Shown: positions 32,401 to 40,511, counted from the stretch's first letter. The stretch is 64,000 bases of DNA from Paragorgia papillata (GCA_035771165.1 JAWNZC010000174.1:194501-258500); one strand, 5' to 3'. The notes: generated from the sequence alone by a model not told the origin. Made by a program: numbers and translations.

Positions 32401-33892
32401 ATGGAAATTATTAATGGTAAGATCGTTAAATTGTTTATCTGTGTTCGTTTAAAACGAAATAACTGCAAACAAAACACATTTCAAAATTACGCTAGCTGTT
32501 GACAAGATTTCGTGATGTAAACTATATGCTAAATTGAATGTTTCTTTCAACTTTTTGTCACTTTTACAAATCAATTGAGTGGATATATATTGTTTCAATA
32601 TTGTACATGAAAATCCATGCTAAATTATGCAAGAAAACTTTACTTTTCCATCAGTTACTGTACGGGCCAAGGAGATGTCCGAAATGACTGTTGAACGTTT
32701 GTTGTTGGCAGTTAAAAAAATGTATTAAACGAGCCGCAAAGAATATGTTATGGTGGAGAATTTATTTAACTTTTGTTGGTAAATTTATACTAAAACAATT
32801 AGACAACTCGCCCCGCCTTGTCTCGTTTTCTATGAGCAATAGTCAACGAGGCGAAGCCGAGTTGACTATTTGCTCATAGAAAATTCGGGCCCGTTGTCTA
32901 ATTGTTAAATAGAAAACACAAAAGATTACAGATTTCAGATATTTATATATCCCCCCATTGAAGACCAAGCTTTTTAAAGAAATAGGTTTATTTTGTTAAG
33001 TTTTGGCGCCCTTGCTTGTTTTGGCGCCCCTTCTGCAACCCCAGCTGGGGGGGGGGCTTGCCCCCCCCCCCCCCTGCCACCACGCCACTGAAGCTTTGTG
33101 AATACTGCTGACCCGAACACTGTGGTCAATTTTCAACAGTATACAGCTATTTCAATAACCGTTGTCGGTAACATCGGCGTCAAGCCTACGCGACCAGACC
33201 GAAATGGGGTGTGGGTAGAAATGGAAATTCAATAGTTTATTTGTGGAAATTCAATAATTTTATTGTTTCAGTGGTTTCTACCCATACTCCCTTTCGGTCT
33301 GGTCGCGTAGGCTTTACGCCGATCTTACCGACAACGTTTATTGAAATAGCTGTATACCGTGATTACCGTCATCAAACTCAAACCGTAACGGCACGGGCGT
33401 TTACACGATACCGGTTAGTATTCCGTCGTCAAGGAACACGTCTTCATTTTGTGCCGTTTTCATGTCATTTTTCTGCCAGTATCGTGTAAACGCAAGGCCT
33501 AAATTACATCCGTTTTAATAAAGTTCCGTTTCGAAATTGTACCGGCATCGTACATTACAAAGTTCATTTTGAAATTCGAATGTTCGATTCAAAGTTCGCC
33601 TTTTACGGGAAACCGTGATCCGGTCGACCAGACTTAACTTAGGCCCGTTTTCCAAGCTTCAACCGCACTGTACCGAAACGTAACTGGTTTTTTTTGTCTT
33701 AAAGTCATTAGTTCTGCTTAAGTGCTCGCAAGACGAAGAAAAACTCTACGTTTTGTACGGTAGTACGATATTTTTAGAAAATATGTCTTTAATCATTCTG
33801 CAAATATTGCAAAGCTGATCTTTGAATGAGGTGAAATCGAAATTAACTTGTTCTTGACTTCTTTACTTCTTTTCAGAGTCGCAGCGTTTTGA
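14354..33892 (+). CDS. NDEL1: NDE1/NDEL1 (nudE-like) dynein regulator, 8 coding exons, complete
   Basis: Joined exons are 14354-14457, 14600-14753, 15017-15165, 25430-25475, 25852-25942, 27782-28062, 31265-31368 and 33877-33892, giving 314 residues with all GT-AG phases consistent. The family is known to tether LIS1 to cytoplasmic dynein in nuclear migration, spindle function and neuronal transport. Residues ~10-185 form a long coiled coil. [10 protein letters not shown] (45-54) and [17 protein letters not shown] (120-136) are nearly identical to vertebrate NDEL1. The latter, with [16 protein letters not shown], is the LIS1-binding stretch. A Ser/Thr/Pro linker (~200-255) leads to [20 protein letters not shown] (255-274) and [11 protein letters not shown]. 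Cys284 aligns with the palmitoylated Cys of NDEL1. An in-frame TAA at 14297 fixes the first ATG as start; Met6 is an alternative. The C-terminus (SSRVAAF) is shorter than the vertebrate tail (human ~345 aa). Introns, up to 10.3 kb, are full of transposons. Confidence 0.95.
14600..14753 (+). CDS. NDEL1: NDEL1-like exon 2
   Basis: It begins after ACGATTTAG and ends AAG|GTATTT, covering residues 35-86. It carries the hallmark [20 protein letters not shown]. Intron 1 is only 142 bp. Confidence 0.95.
15017..15165 (+). CDS. NDEL1: NDEL1-like exon 3
   Basis: It begins after TTCTTCCTAG and ends AG|GTAAGG, covering residues 87-135 and part of Arg136. It holds [17 protein letters not shown], the core of the LIS1-binding coiled coil. 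Confidence 0.95.
15928..16020 (+). repeat. Half copy of the CAGTCAAAATGG MITE
   Basis: TACAGTCAAAATGGAAATA, then TTTGTTGCGTATTACTGTAT, match the left arm of the intact element at 17659-17994. No right arm is present. Confidence 0.65.
16392..16786. mobile_element. Fold-back element with ~115-bp arms
   Basis: CTACGGTTCCGGTTTGAGCG at the left is inverted at the right as CGCTCAAACCAGAACCGTAG. GAAACTAACATGTTGCTAAG pairs with CTTAGCAACATGTTAGTTTC. It lies in intron 3 of the nudE-like gene and has no transposase. Confidence 0.8.
16999..17621. mobile_element. TA-flanked Tc1/mariner-type MITE with internal fold-back
   Basis: CCGTATTTTCTGGGCGATAA pairs with TTATCGCCCAGAAAATACGG, with TA on both sides (16997-16998, 17622-17623). 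Inside, 17225-17480 is a second long palindrome: TGCGGTATATTCATTAGCGT and TATCGCAGGCGCGGGCTA mirrored toward its right arm. Confidence 0.82.
17659..17994. mobile_element. TA-flanked MITE, CAGTCAAAATGGAAATAC ends
   Basis: CAGTCAAAATGGAAATAC and GTATTTCCATTTTGACTG are the ends, flanked by TA (17657-17658, 17995-17996). Long subterminal arms (TTTGTTGTGTATTACTGTAT) are also inverted. Further fragments of the family lie at 3688-3704 and 15928-16020. Confidence 0.85.
17995..18966. other. Intron 3 segment with no recognised feature
   Basis: AT-rich intronic DNA. The 85-codon frame at 18250-18507 lacks recognisable domains and is probably chance. Confidence 0.4.
18967..19741. mobile_element. TA-flanked fold-back with ~275-bp arms
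   Basis: CAGTCAAACTGGATGTTCTC pairs with GAGAACATCTGGTTTGACTG, and pairing continues for about 275 bp to GACTTCAGCGAGTAAACCGT and its inverse near 19468. TA flanks both ends (18965-18966, 19742-19743). The ends resemble those of 17659-17994. There is no transposase. Confidence 0.85.
20200..20350 (+). repeat. tRNA-derived SINE, diverged copy
   Basis: GCCGGAAGGTCTTGATGTTG, then GTCTTAAAATGTATATATTC and TTTTCCTTCACCCATAATC, match the 3' body of the SINE at 170-290. The tRNA head is barely recognisable. Confidence 0.55.
21505..23850. mobile_element. hAT-type element (innermost level), 2.35 kb
   Basis: It starts CAGGGGCGGATCTAGG and ends CCTAAATCCGCCCCTG. The perfect 8-bp duplication GGCCTAAC lies at 21497-21504 and 23851-23858. 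It contains a ~154-bp tandem repeat (about 21930-22450, unit marker GAGCTGTCTGGTTTTGAGGC) and one unidentified minus-strand exon-like frame (22940-23310). No hAT transposase motif was seen. The subterminal GGGGTCCGGGGGCATGCCCC block is shared with the hAT at 31786-33090. Confidence 0.9.
22940..23310 (-). CDS. Exon-like open frame inside the hAT element, function unknown
   Basis: About 123 codons are open on the minus strand and contain no ATG. They end in AAG|GTGAGTGG, an excellent splice donor. The peptide includes [20 protein letters not shown] and [20 protein letters not shown], with sensible composition, and I do not recognise it. It may be an internal exon of the element's own gene or a captured host fragment. 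No partner exon could be identified inside the element. Confidence 0.35.
24234..25214. mobile_element. Harbinger-like non-autonomous element, TTA duplication
   Basis: GGGGCTGTTTATATGGAAGG and GTAAACAGCCCC are the ends, with TTA at 24231-24233 and 25215-25217. GGCGGGACGGGAC is inverted as GTCCCGTCCCGG at the other end. The family is shared with 48612-49331, and a lone right end lies at 42412-42438. It interrupts an older repeat whose right part resumes at 25229. Confidence 0.85.
25229..25365 (+). repeat. Dispersed repeat, partly shared with 57340-57413 and 40683-40760
   Basis: ACGTCAGTATTTCGTTA... then CCACCTTTTCACTTTG matches 57350-57413. GACGTCATCACGACGGAGCG is present in inverted orientation at 40683-40760. 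Confidence 0.55.
25430..25475 (+). CDS. NDEL1: NDEL1-like exon 4 (46-bp microexon-sized)
   Basis: It begins after GCGTTTATAG and ends GAG|GTACCG, encoding [16 protein letters not shown]. It is separated from exon 3 by a 10.3-kb intron packed with mobile elements, and lies only 65 bp after a dispersed repeat (25229-25365). Confidence 0.93.
25852..25942 (+). CDS. NDEL1: NDEL1-like exon 5
   Basis: It is preceded by a strong polypyrimidine tract (T-run, then CATCTAG) and ends AGAG|GTGTGG. It encodes [16 protein letters not shown] and then VQRLKDEAR, continuing the conserved coiled coil. Confidence 0.95.
26197..26680 (+). repeat. Pyrimidine-rich (CCTT)n/(CCTA)n tract
   Basis: Nearly 500 bp of TTCC tetramers grade into CTAC tetramers in intron 5 of the nudE-like gene. 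Weaker CCTAC and GGTAG repeats follow to about 27060. A Pro/Ser/Thr/Tyr open frame through it is an artefact. Confidence 0.95.
27082..27103 (+). repeat. C homopolymer run in intron 5
   Basis: A run of about 17 or more C after CCCCCCTCC. No other feature is recognised from 27104 to exon 6 at 27782. Confidence 0.8.
27782..28062 (+). CDS. NDEL1: NDEL1-like exon 6
   Basis: It begins after TTTTTATTAG and ends GGG|GTGAGT, covering residues 182-275. It includes LHQELAVR, the variable Ser/Thr/Pro linker with several proline-directed sites, and the conserved [18 protein letters not shown]. Confidence 0.95.
28112..28388 (-). repeat. 5S-rRNA-derived SINE, minus orientation
   Basis: The reverse complement reads GGTGACCGTCTCGAGC, GTGCTTCGAGGGTTTTTCGC, CGTATGGCGGCTAATTGG and GCTCTTGAAAAGCCCCTTG. 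These match the better-preserved copy at 57965-58310 in order. It starts about 50 bp after the exon 6 donor. Confidence 0.7.
28586..28792. mobile_element. 207-bp hAT-type MITE, 8-bp duplication
   Basis: CATAGAGATCATATAAATAC and its exact inverse, GTATTTATATGATCTCTATG, form a perfect 27-bp terminal repeat. The 8-bp duplication GGAAAGAT lies at 28578-28585 and 28793-28800. Confidence 0.85.
29300..29410 (+). repeat. Degenerate GGATCGG/CGGATT repeats
   Basis: Repeated TCGGATCGGATTCGGAT-type words at about 29315-29410, of no known role. Confidence 0.5.
29479..29645. mobile_element. Fold-back MITE
   Basis: GGGGGCTTTCCATTTACACGG on the left matches the inverse of CCTTGTAAATTGGAAAGCGCCC on the right. 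ACCGGTCAGTCCGG pairs with CCGGACTGACC. Confidence 0.65.
29998..30034 (+). repeat. (TA)n microsatellite
   Basis: Alternating TA tract directly abutting the element that begins GAGTGACGAACC. Confidence 0.85.
30129..30279. mobile_element. Fold-back MITE, member B of the shared-core family
   Basis: AAGGCTGATTTCCAGTCAGT pairs with ACTGACTGGAAATCAGCCTT. TTTTGCGAGCGGGCGGAATT pairs with AATTCCGCCCGCTCGCAAAA. The centre, GATTAGTTCCGCTCGAGAGC, matches the core at 8361-8519. It is flanked by long direct repeats (TAAATCTACATGTATAAAGA...) at about 30106-30129 and 30292-30315. Confidence 0.85.
30404..30474 (+). tRNA. tRNA-like sequence (degenerate, Thr-AGT-like); probably SINE or pseudogene
   Basis: An intact A box (TAGCTCAGTCGGTAGAGC) and B box (GGGTTCGAATCC) are present. 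The anticodon loop reads CTAGTAA, giving AGT. The acceptor stem (GACCTGT against ACCGGGC) and T stem are mismatched, and there is no T-run terminator. It is therefore likely a decayed tRNA captured by the surrounding element. Confidence 0.5.
30575..30860. repeat. Palindrome-led dispersed repeat
   Basis: GGGCTTTATCGGATATAAAA is mirrored as TTTAGAGTCGATAAAGCCC around ACGAGGCGATAGCCGAG. The right flank (GTTCATTGGCGTAGTAATTT) is shared with 54985-55235. Confidence 0.7.
31265..31368 (+). CDS. NDEL1: NDEL1-like exon 7
   Basis: It begins after TTCTACTCTAG and ends AG|GTACGC, encoding [17 protein letters not shown] and a Ser-rich stretch. It holds the conserved Cys (residue 284). Confidence 0.93.
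31786..33090. mobile_element. hAT-type non-autonomous element, 8-bp duplication, in NDEL1 intron 7
   Basis: CAGTGGCAAG and CACGCCACTG are the ends. The perfect 8-bp duplication AAGCTTTG lies at 31778-31785 and 33091-33098. The subterminal GGTCGTCCGGGAGCATGCTC block resembles the hAT at 21505. It carries the 32797-32905 palindrome and G/C runs at about 33048-33075. No transposase was seen. Confidence 0.87.
32797..32905. repeat. Palindrome inside the hAT element
   Basis: AACAATTAGACAACTCG pairs (imperfectly) with GTTGTCTAATTGTT. TTCTATGAGCAATAGTCAAC pairs with GTTGACTATTTGCTCATAGAA around GAGGCGAAGCCGA. Confidence 0.7.
33139..33357. mobile_element. Long near-perfect fold-back, ~90-bp arms
   Basis: GTATACAGCTATTTCAATAA at the left is exactly mirrored at the right (TTATTGAAATAGCTGTATAC). 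GCCTACGCGACCAGACCGAA pairs with TTCGGTCTGGTCGCGTAGGC. The spacer repeats GTGGAAATTCAATA-like words. Confidence 0.85.
33398..33496. repeat. Fold-back with GCGTTTACACGATACCGG ends
   Basis: GGGCGTTTACACGATACCGG is inverted as CCAGTATCGTGTAAACGC. Confidence 0.65.
33650..33780. mobile_element. Fold-back MITE, member C of the shared-core family
   Basis: The left stem (CGCACTGTACCGAAACGTAA, then TTTTTTTTGTCTT) pairs with the right stem (AAGACGAAGAAAAACT, then ACGTTTTGTACGGTAGTACG). The centre, CATTAGTTCTGCTTAAGTGCTC, is a diverged version of the core in members A and B. It lies about 100 bp upstream of the last NDEL1 exon. Confidence 0.65.
33877..33892 (+). CDS. NDEL1: NDEL1-like terminal exon 8 (16 coding bases)
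   Basis: After CTTCTTTTCAG the frame gives VAAF and TGA. The acceptor is strong and the phase fits, but only four whole codons support it. An alternative downstream last exon with a longer tail cannot be excluded. Confidence 0.65.
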
Positions 33893-33893
33893 C

Positions 33894-33899
33894 AATAAA
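33894..33899 (+). terminator. Candidate polyadenylation signal AATAAA
   Basis: AATAAA begins two bases after the NDEL1-like stop codon. If used, the 3' UTR would be extremely short. Confidence 0.35.
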
Positions 33900-34465
33900 A
33901 CAAACATTGGTGACGTACCAAGAAATTTCTATCTAGAAGAAAATTTATCAAAGGAATTATTTTGAAGAGACTTGTATACTAATACGATAATCTAAATTAC
34001 AGTATATATATATGACTGGTTATTTCCTTTACGTCGAACCGCCCATTTTTATATTATTCTAACACAGCATTAGTTGGTTGTATTTTTGTCATTTTTTTGT
34101 GACCGCGATGTTTCGATAACGCGTGAAATGAGTTGGCCAAAACTTTTCCACTTTTTTTTCCCCTGAAGCAAAACAGAAACAAACAAATATGGCTGCATTG
34201 GCACACGGTTATACTACCAAGTTTTTTTTATCGACTATCGATTACTAAAAATTTGTAAAAACAAAAGCCCGAAGATTTTATTTAGAGTCCATATATACCG
34301 ATAATTTTTGACGCCCAGCTTTTTAGTTTTGGTTTATATTTTGTCAGTACTGTTGTGAGTCTAGATGTCTCGTACTGTCTAGGTCACGTTCACTGACATT
34401 GCGTTATTTTCTTAGAGTTGCATTTTTGGTTATGGAAATGGCGCTCTTGGTTCTAAAACTACTCG

Positions 34466-34892
34466 CATACAAACAAATAATCAAACAAACAAACAAACCC
34501 ATCAATCCACCAACCAAAAAAATAGCCAACGAAAGAACTAACAAACAAAACAACCAACCAATCAATCAACAAAACTACAAACCAACCAACCAACCAACCA
34601 ACCGACCGACCATGGCAACTAACCAACCAACCACGGCAACCAACCAACCAACCATGGCAACCAACCAACCAATCAACAAAACGACCAACAAAACAAGCAA
34701 CAAACCAACAAACAAACAACAAGATAGTTAAACAAACAAACAAACAAACAAACAAACAAACAAACAACAAACAAACAAACAAACAAACAAACAACGAACA
34801 AACACACAAACAAACACACACACACACACACACAAACAAACAAACAAACAAACAAACAAACAAACAAACAAACAAACAAACAGATAAAGAAA
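34466..34892 (+). repeat. A/C-only low-complexity array (AAAC/AACC units)
   Basis: Similar to 9629-10862: AACC blocks, then (AAAC)n with a central (CA)n at about 34810-34834. Open frames through it are artefacts. From 33900 to 34465 and from 34893 to 35555 no feature is recognised. Confidence 0.92.
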
Positions 34893-35555
34893 AGACAAAT
34901 ACAAACGAAATACATCTTGAACAGTTCAATTTTTTTATGTTATACCAATTTTAATTGAAGCAGCCAATTCACATAACCTGTGATAAAACCAATAAAACAA
35001 CCAACGAACAAATTCTTTCGTTTTTTTTTTAAATTCCAAGTTTTTGCGAACACGAGCAACAAAATTGAAGTTTTGACTTTGGGGTCTTTTCGATCTTACA
35101 AACTCTTACAAACAAAAATTATATAATAGCAAATTTTATTGGCAACTCATTTCATTGTTTAATTGTTAGGCAATAAATCTGTAAATTCTCTAAGAGTGTC
35201 TTTGTAAAAACGAAGAACTTCTAACAATATGATCTTAAGTTATATCGACAATCATTTGCCATGGGCAATATAATTATTCTGTATTATAATGAATTTAGCA
35301 TGAATTGTTTGAAATACAGAAATGCTTTATATAAACATGGTTCACTGGAGCATTTTTTCTCTTCTGAATTCAGTGAATTGTAATGTTACAGTAACTTCTT
35401 GAATTGACTTTGCATGGTGAGAAATAGTAAAATAGAAAAGTAAGTGAGAATTTGTAGCAACACCAGTTGATTCAGACCTTCATCAGAGCAATTGCCAACA
35501 ACATGTTGGCTTTAGTGAGCTCTGTTTATAACGGCTCATCACCTAGGATGGCGTA

Positions 35556-35660
35556 GGATGGCGAGGAATCAAGATGCGCGAGGCGACATGCGCGAGGACA
35601 TAAATTTCAAAGGTTCCGACGCGAGTTGGACTTCTGGTTGTATTTCTATTCTGTGGTTTA
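35556..35660 (+). repeat. Partial copy of the CCAGAAGTCCAACT repeat family
   Basis: AGATGCGCGAGGCGACATGC, then GACTTCTGGTTGTATTTCTA, match 39165-39258 and 37690-37745. Confidence 0.65.
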
Positions 35661-35816
35661 GCGGAAGACGGGAACAAATAAAGGCCTGACATTCAGGGTT
35701 AACGTAATTCAGGCCTACGAGCCACTATGTTTGGCTTCAATCTTTGCTCGGTCAATGACTACCACATGTATACTCCAGTTATAAATAGTAAAGACCTATC
35801 AAAAATGCTGTCGATT

Positions 35817-37498
35817 CAGTGCCGGATTTAGGACAGGGCGGACTGGGCGGTCGCCCATGGCCCCCCACAAAATAATGTTTAAGGGGGGGAGGGGGGGGGC
35901 CTCCACAAAAATGTCTTGAAAGTTGAAAAAATAGGTGTTGAAATGAAAAAATCTTGAGTCAAAAACAAGACAAAAGAGATATGGATGATACAGTAGATAT
36001 ATAGATGATATATATATGTTATTTACCGGCTGGGAGGTCCGTATAGAAAAATATTTGCCCAAGGTCTTAAAAAAGGCCCGAGGCGGCAGGGCGAGGGACA
36101 TTTTTGAGACCGAGGGCAAATATTTTTCTATACGGACCGACCAAAACGGTAAATAACATATTTATTTTTTTGTCACATAATTAGAGAATTAACATAATTG
36201 AATTAAGTTGCGTAATCGAGATGACGTTCACGTGATATTCAAAAGTCCAAAGTTTATCGTTCGAGAGTAAACTGCCGACATGCAGTCTTACAGGGAAACT
36301 TGGAACCTTTTTTGTCATAAAAAAACGTTCAAAACTCGAAGATCTAGTTACGAAGGGATGTCAAAATGCAGTCCAAGTGTTTTTAAAGTTTAGTTGATAA
36401 AGATTCTTTGTCGTTCTTCTTCGTCGCTTGCTCGTTTTCGGCTGTTCGCTTGCATGGAAAGTCGCTTTCAATATTTGGCTGACTGCATGAAAATTGAAAG
36501 TGTGGTCCTCGAGTTTGAAGACGAAAATGCTTGTCAGTAAGCCATTTGTAATTTCAAGTTTCAAGGACATGAGACGATGAGGTTGGCATGTGGAAAATGT
36601 TTGGTTAAAAGGTAAAAGACTTGAAGCTTGTAGCGGTTTTGTTGAGTATAGCGGTTGGATAACAGAAGAAAGACAGTTTAGTGTCAAAAGGTTTCACTGA
36701 GCTTTTCTATCTTAATCTTGTGGTATGATTTTTTATATATATTTCTATATAGTTTCATTTAGTGATTCAAAATACTGTGTTCACAAGTTTATGTATGTTT
36801 TTAAACTGTTTTCTTTATAAATGTCAACTCGTAAATTTTGCTTTCAGTTTTCCCAGCGTTTTTTTTTAAATTCGCTGTTTACACATGAAGAACTTTGTCA
36901 AAACCATTTGGATAATAAAACTCATTTGCATCCCCGTAGCTCTCTGTTGAATTTATTTTTTCTGTGGCAAGCGAAATAGTTATGAAAATCGGTCAATTTT
37001 AAATGAATTTTAAAATTAAATTTAGGATTCCGTGACCGTGGTCAGATATCGTAAAAAACTGCCCGCTCACGCAGCCAATCAAATTGCAGCATTACCTAGG
37101 ATTCCGCCCGCTCACGATTGATAAAAAAATAAATATATATATATGATATATAGAGGGTTGTGTCCCATGTACTATATATACTGAATATTACTTACGTATC
37201 TTTAATCCTTTCTTATAATTGTTTAACTTACTCCCGTATCAAATTTACACTGCGCCTTCAACCGTCGTTGCCTTCGCAAGTTAACAAAAAATACAGCAAG
37301 ATATATGCGCTTTTTGGCCTAAAGCCATATACCGCATTCTTTGCAAATTTTATTCATCTACATTATATAACCCCAGTGTCAGTCCAATTACCTACATCTT
37401 ATTCAAAAAAATATGACTATGTAACTTAGCATACATTCAGAAATAGAACTGTTATATTGTACTGGTCAGGGGCCTCCACAGTCCTAAATCTGGCACTG
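35817..37498. mobile_element. hAT-type non-autonomous element, 8-bp duplication
   Basis: CAGTGCCGGATTTAGGAC and GTCCTAAATCTGGCACTG are the ends. The perfect duplication TGTCGATT lies at 35809-35816 and 37499-37506. It carries the 36014-36160 palindrome and short frames without domains. Confidence 0.9.
36014..36160. repeat. Palindrome inside the hAT element
   Basis: GTTATTTACCG pairs with CGGTAAATAAC. GGTCCGTATAGAAAAATATT pairs with AATATTTTTCTATACGGACC around AGGCCCGAGGCGGCAGGGCG. Confidence 0.75.
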
Positions 37499-37537
37499 TG
37501 TCGATTATCAATTCGTTCCCATGCTCCTTACTGATTA

Positions 37538-39258
37538 GGGGAAGGACGCAATCCTGGCAAGTTCCCCCGGCAGTTTGGACCTTCAAAAGAAGGTTAAAAC
37601 TGCCGGGGGAACTTGCCAGGATTGCGTAGGATGGCGTAGGACATTGCGAAGGATCGCGCAGGATGGCGTAAAATATCGCGCCTGCGCATTGAAGAAATGC
37701 GGACAAGTTGTCACTCGAGTTGGGCTTCTGGTTGTATTTCTATTCTGTGGCTAAACCCAGCAGCGCGCGCACGCCCGCGCCTCCTCGCCCGCGCTGCCCG
37801 GTTTAGTGGAAGGCGAGAACAAATAAACGCATTCAGGTTAGAATTACGTATAGTTCTCAGTCGTTTACGCCTGTTTCTTGACCGGATGCAGACAGGCTAT
37901 GTCATGCTATTTTTAGCTTCGATTGTCTTATGTTAAAATGCTGAGCTGCAAACGTCATGAAATACGAGTCACCTAATATTTCTGAACCTTTAAGACTAAG
38001 TTTTTACATAAATTGGTCTCAACTTGATTGCTGCCGAGCCAGCAGAAATCAAGATGTCATATTTGCAACCCCTTTTAATCTCGCTTTAAGGTGGCTCCCT
38101 GTAGTTTCAATAAATACGCGCTATTTCATACGCTCATTATCTAATGTTATTCACATGTTTAAAAATATGTTAGATAAATACTAAGTAGACCTTACTATAG
38201 CAGAACTATCGCAGATATAAAATATCTATAAAAAAGTTCAATTATTTGCTGTTACCATGGTAATAATGACGTTGGAACTTTGGTATATTTTCAAAGATTG
38301 CTTAATTGAAGCGGCATGTCTTCAGTTTGCTTCGGTGAAATTTTTTAAAAATTGCTGAGATGATAGATACTGTTGTGGAGAATATCCCATGCACAAAATC
38401 AGAGAGGGTTGTTTGGACAGATTTTTCGCTATAAAAATTGTCGATTTAAAAAAGTTCTGTCTTATGAAAATTTTTTTAAATTATATATACTTTAGAACTT
38501 TTTATAAACTACTTATTTACAAAATTTTAGCAAAATTCACCGAAGAAAACGTCTACAAGTCTAACATCTATGCCGACGCAGTCATAGAATTTCGAATCGA
38601 CAAGATCGCTATTTAGGCATGCGTAGCGATACTATTTCTAGTCACCAGTCCCCTATTGAAATTACCGTAGGGAGCCACCTTAATTTTGACCATCCGTACT
38701 TCTGTGCAGGTTTCTAGTATCTCTTATGTAGAACAATTTTTTTTCTGTAAGAATTGCTAATATTTTAACAGCTCTTTTGACATTAATTCTAGCGTTAAGT
38801 CCCCCAGTAAAGACCTAGCTAACCCTTTCTCTTGTTGGAAATTGTGCACGTTTAATAGTTATGTGTTTAATGTAGATGAGTGATAGACGAGTGCGTGAAA
38901 TGTGAGGAATGTGCGAGACTTCAAGAGAGACTTAATCGAGACCATAAACCGTGAATAGAGAACGAGATGTGAACACAGAATAGAAATACAACCAGAAGTC
39001 CAACTCGAGTGACAACTTGTCCGCTTTTCTGCAATGCGCAGGCGCGATATTTTACACCATCCTATGCCATCCTACGCGATCCTGTCAAGTTCCGCCGGCA
39101 GTTTTAACCTTCTTTTGAAGGTCCAAACTGCCGGGGGAACTTGCCAGGATTGCGTAGGATGACGAGGAATCAAGATGCGCGAGGCGACATGCGCGAGGAC
39201 ATAAACTTCAAAGTTCCGACGCGAGCTAGTTGGACTTCTGGTTGTATTTCTATTCTGT
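37538..39258. mobile_element. Composite of palindromic repeats with large inverted ends
   Basis: The palindrome GCAATCCTGGCAAGTTCCCC...GGGGAACTTGCCAGGATTGC lies at about 37549-37627 and is repeated at 39077-39152. GGACAAGTTGTCACTCGAGT, then CTTCTGGTTGTATTTCTATT (37693-37745), recur inverted at 38978-39028. The pair brackets the TTAA element at 38090. Related palindromes occur at 46980-47060. Confidence 0.6.
38090..38679. mobile_element. TTAA-flanked MITE (piggyBac/Kolobok-type target)
   Basis: GGTGGCTCCCTGTAGTTTCAA matches the inverse of TTGAAATTACCGTAGGGAGCCACC with one small indel. TTAA lies at 38086-38089 and 38680-38683. The 75-codon frame inside has no known domain. Confidence 0.75.
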
Positions 39259-39839
39259 GATGTGAATGAGAGAGAGTATGTACACCAGCGATGTTTTGCT
39301 AATTTTAGAAGTGGGGGGACGCTCTTGAAAATCAAATGGGCGTGGTCACTCGATTGGGCGTGGCCAATGGCCAACAAGCGGGGGTTTAGTCTAATAGACA
39401 TGCTTGTTAAAATATGTCACATTTATTCTAGTTAAACAAACAATATATTTGATAATTATATATTACATTCTGCTTATGAACGCAGGCGACAAACTGATTT
39501 GTAATTTAAACTACTGTTTGATGTAAAAATGTCTAAAATGTCTGAGCTTTAAAGTAATTTCCTATACTAATTATATCCTGCTGGCCTGCTGCCTGACGTT
39601 ATCCGCGCTTATGACAATAAGTATTTATCTAAGCGGACGTCAATTATCAGACTCTAGTATTTTTGTGCTAGTCTGCTAGAATTTTCTGCAAGTATATCAA
39701 GTTTCAGGGAGATTAAAATAGTGACAAAATTACGTTCTGAAGTATTTCCACGTAGGATGCTGAGCAATTATTGCCAAAAATAACACGTATGTAGAACAAG
39801 TGATAGCCAAAATTATTTGGACGGTGTCGAACGGCGTTC

Positions 39840-39985
39840 ACTGAACTTCACTCATATTTAATCCCTGCCAGGGGGAACGGCGTTCCCCCATGTTTGATTT
39901 TGGCAGGGGGGATACCGTTCCCCTGGTAAAAAAAGGGGGGGACGGCGTTCCCCGGCGTTCCCCCGCGTTCCCCCTGGAAAACATC
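39840..39985 (+). repeat. GGCGTTCCCC-rich patch
   Basis: The word GGCGTTCCCC, or close variants, occurs at least five times in about 130 bp. From 39260 to 39839 nothing else is recognised. Confidence 0.5.
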
Positions 39986-40056
39986 ACTGACGTACACGCG
40001 ATTTATCATTGAAAGTTTTTAAACGAGATCTGTTGAACTGAAACATATTTTCAACA

Positions 40057-40511
40057 CAACCTCGTACCCAGGGCCATTTGTAGGGAACTGGACCAAGATG
40101 GCGGGAACAAATGGCCTTGGTGGAGGCAAGGCTATCTCAGCCTCTGATTGGTCAAGAGCTTGTGGCGTAAATCAGACGGTTTAATTTTGTATTTATTTTT
40201 TTAAATTGTACTTTGACCTTGTCGGTTGTTCCTGCACACGGCACGGGAAATTATATTTTAAACAATGCAATAATTAGGTGTAATTAGGTATAATTACTGT
40301 GTAAAGAACTGAGTTCAAGTTAATAAAATGCGCAATATACTGCGCATTTTGAACTAGCCTCCAACAGGGCCATTTGTTCGGTTATAAATCCATGTCCTAT
40401 TTACACGAATTTTTGGCCTTAGGTTAGGGTGTGTGTTGGGGTAAGGCTTTCATGAAGTACTTGGGTTATCTTGGCCCAGTTCCCTACAAATGGCCCTGGG
40501 TACGAGGTTGT
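40057..40511. mobile_element. MITE with ACAACCTCGTACCCAGGGCC ends
   Basis: CAACCTCGTACCCAGGGCCA and TGGCCCTGGGTACGAGGTTG are perfect inverted ends. GTAGGGAACTGG.CCAAGAT extends the arms to about 45 bp. It has no coding capacity. Confidence 0.8.

Noticed and set aside
34459..34929. Cys/Val/Leu-rich 156-residue frame
   Set aside because: It is the complement of the A/C low-complexity array.
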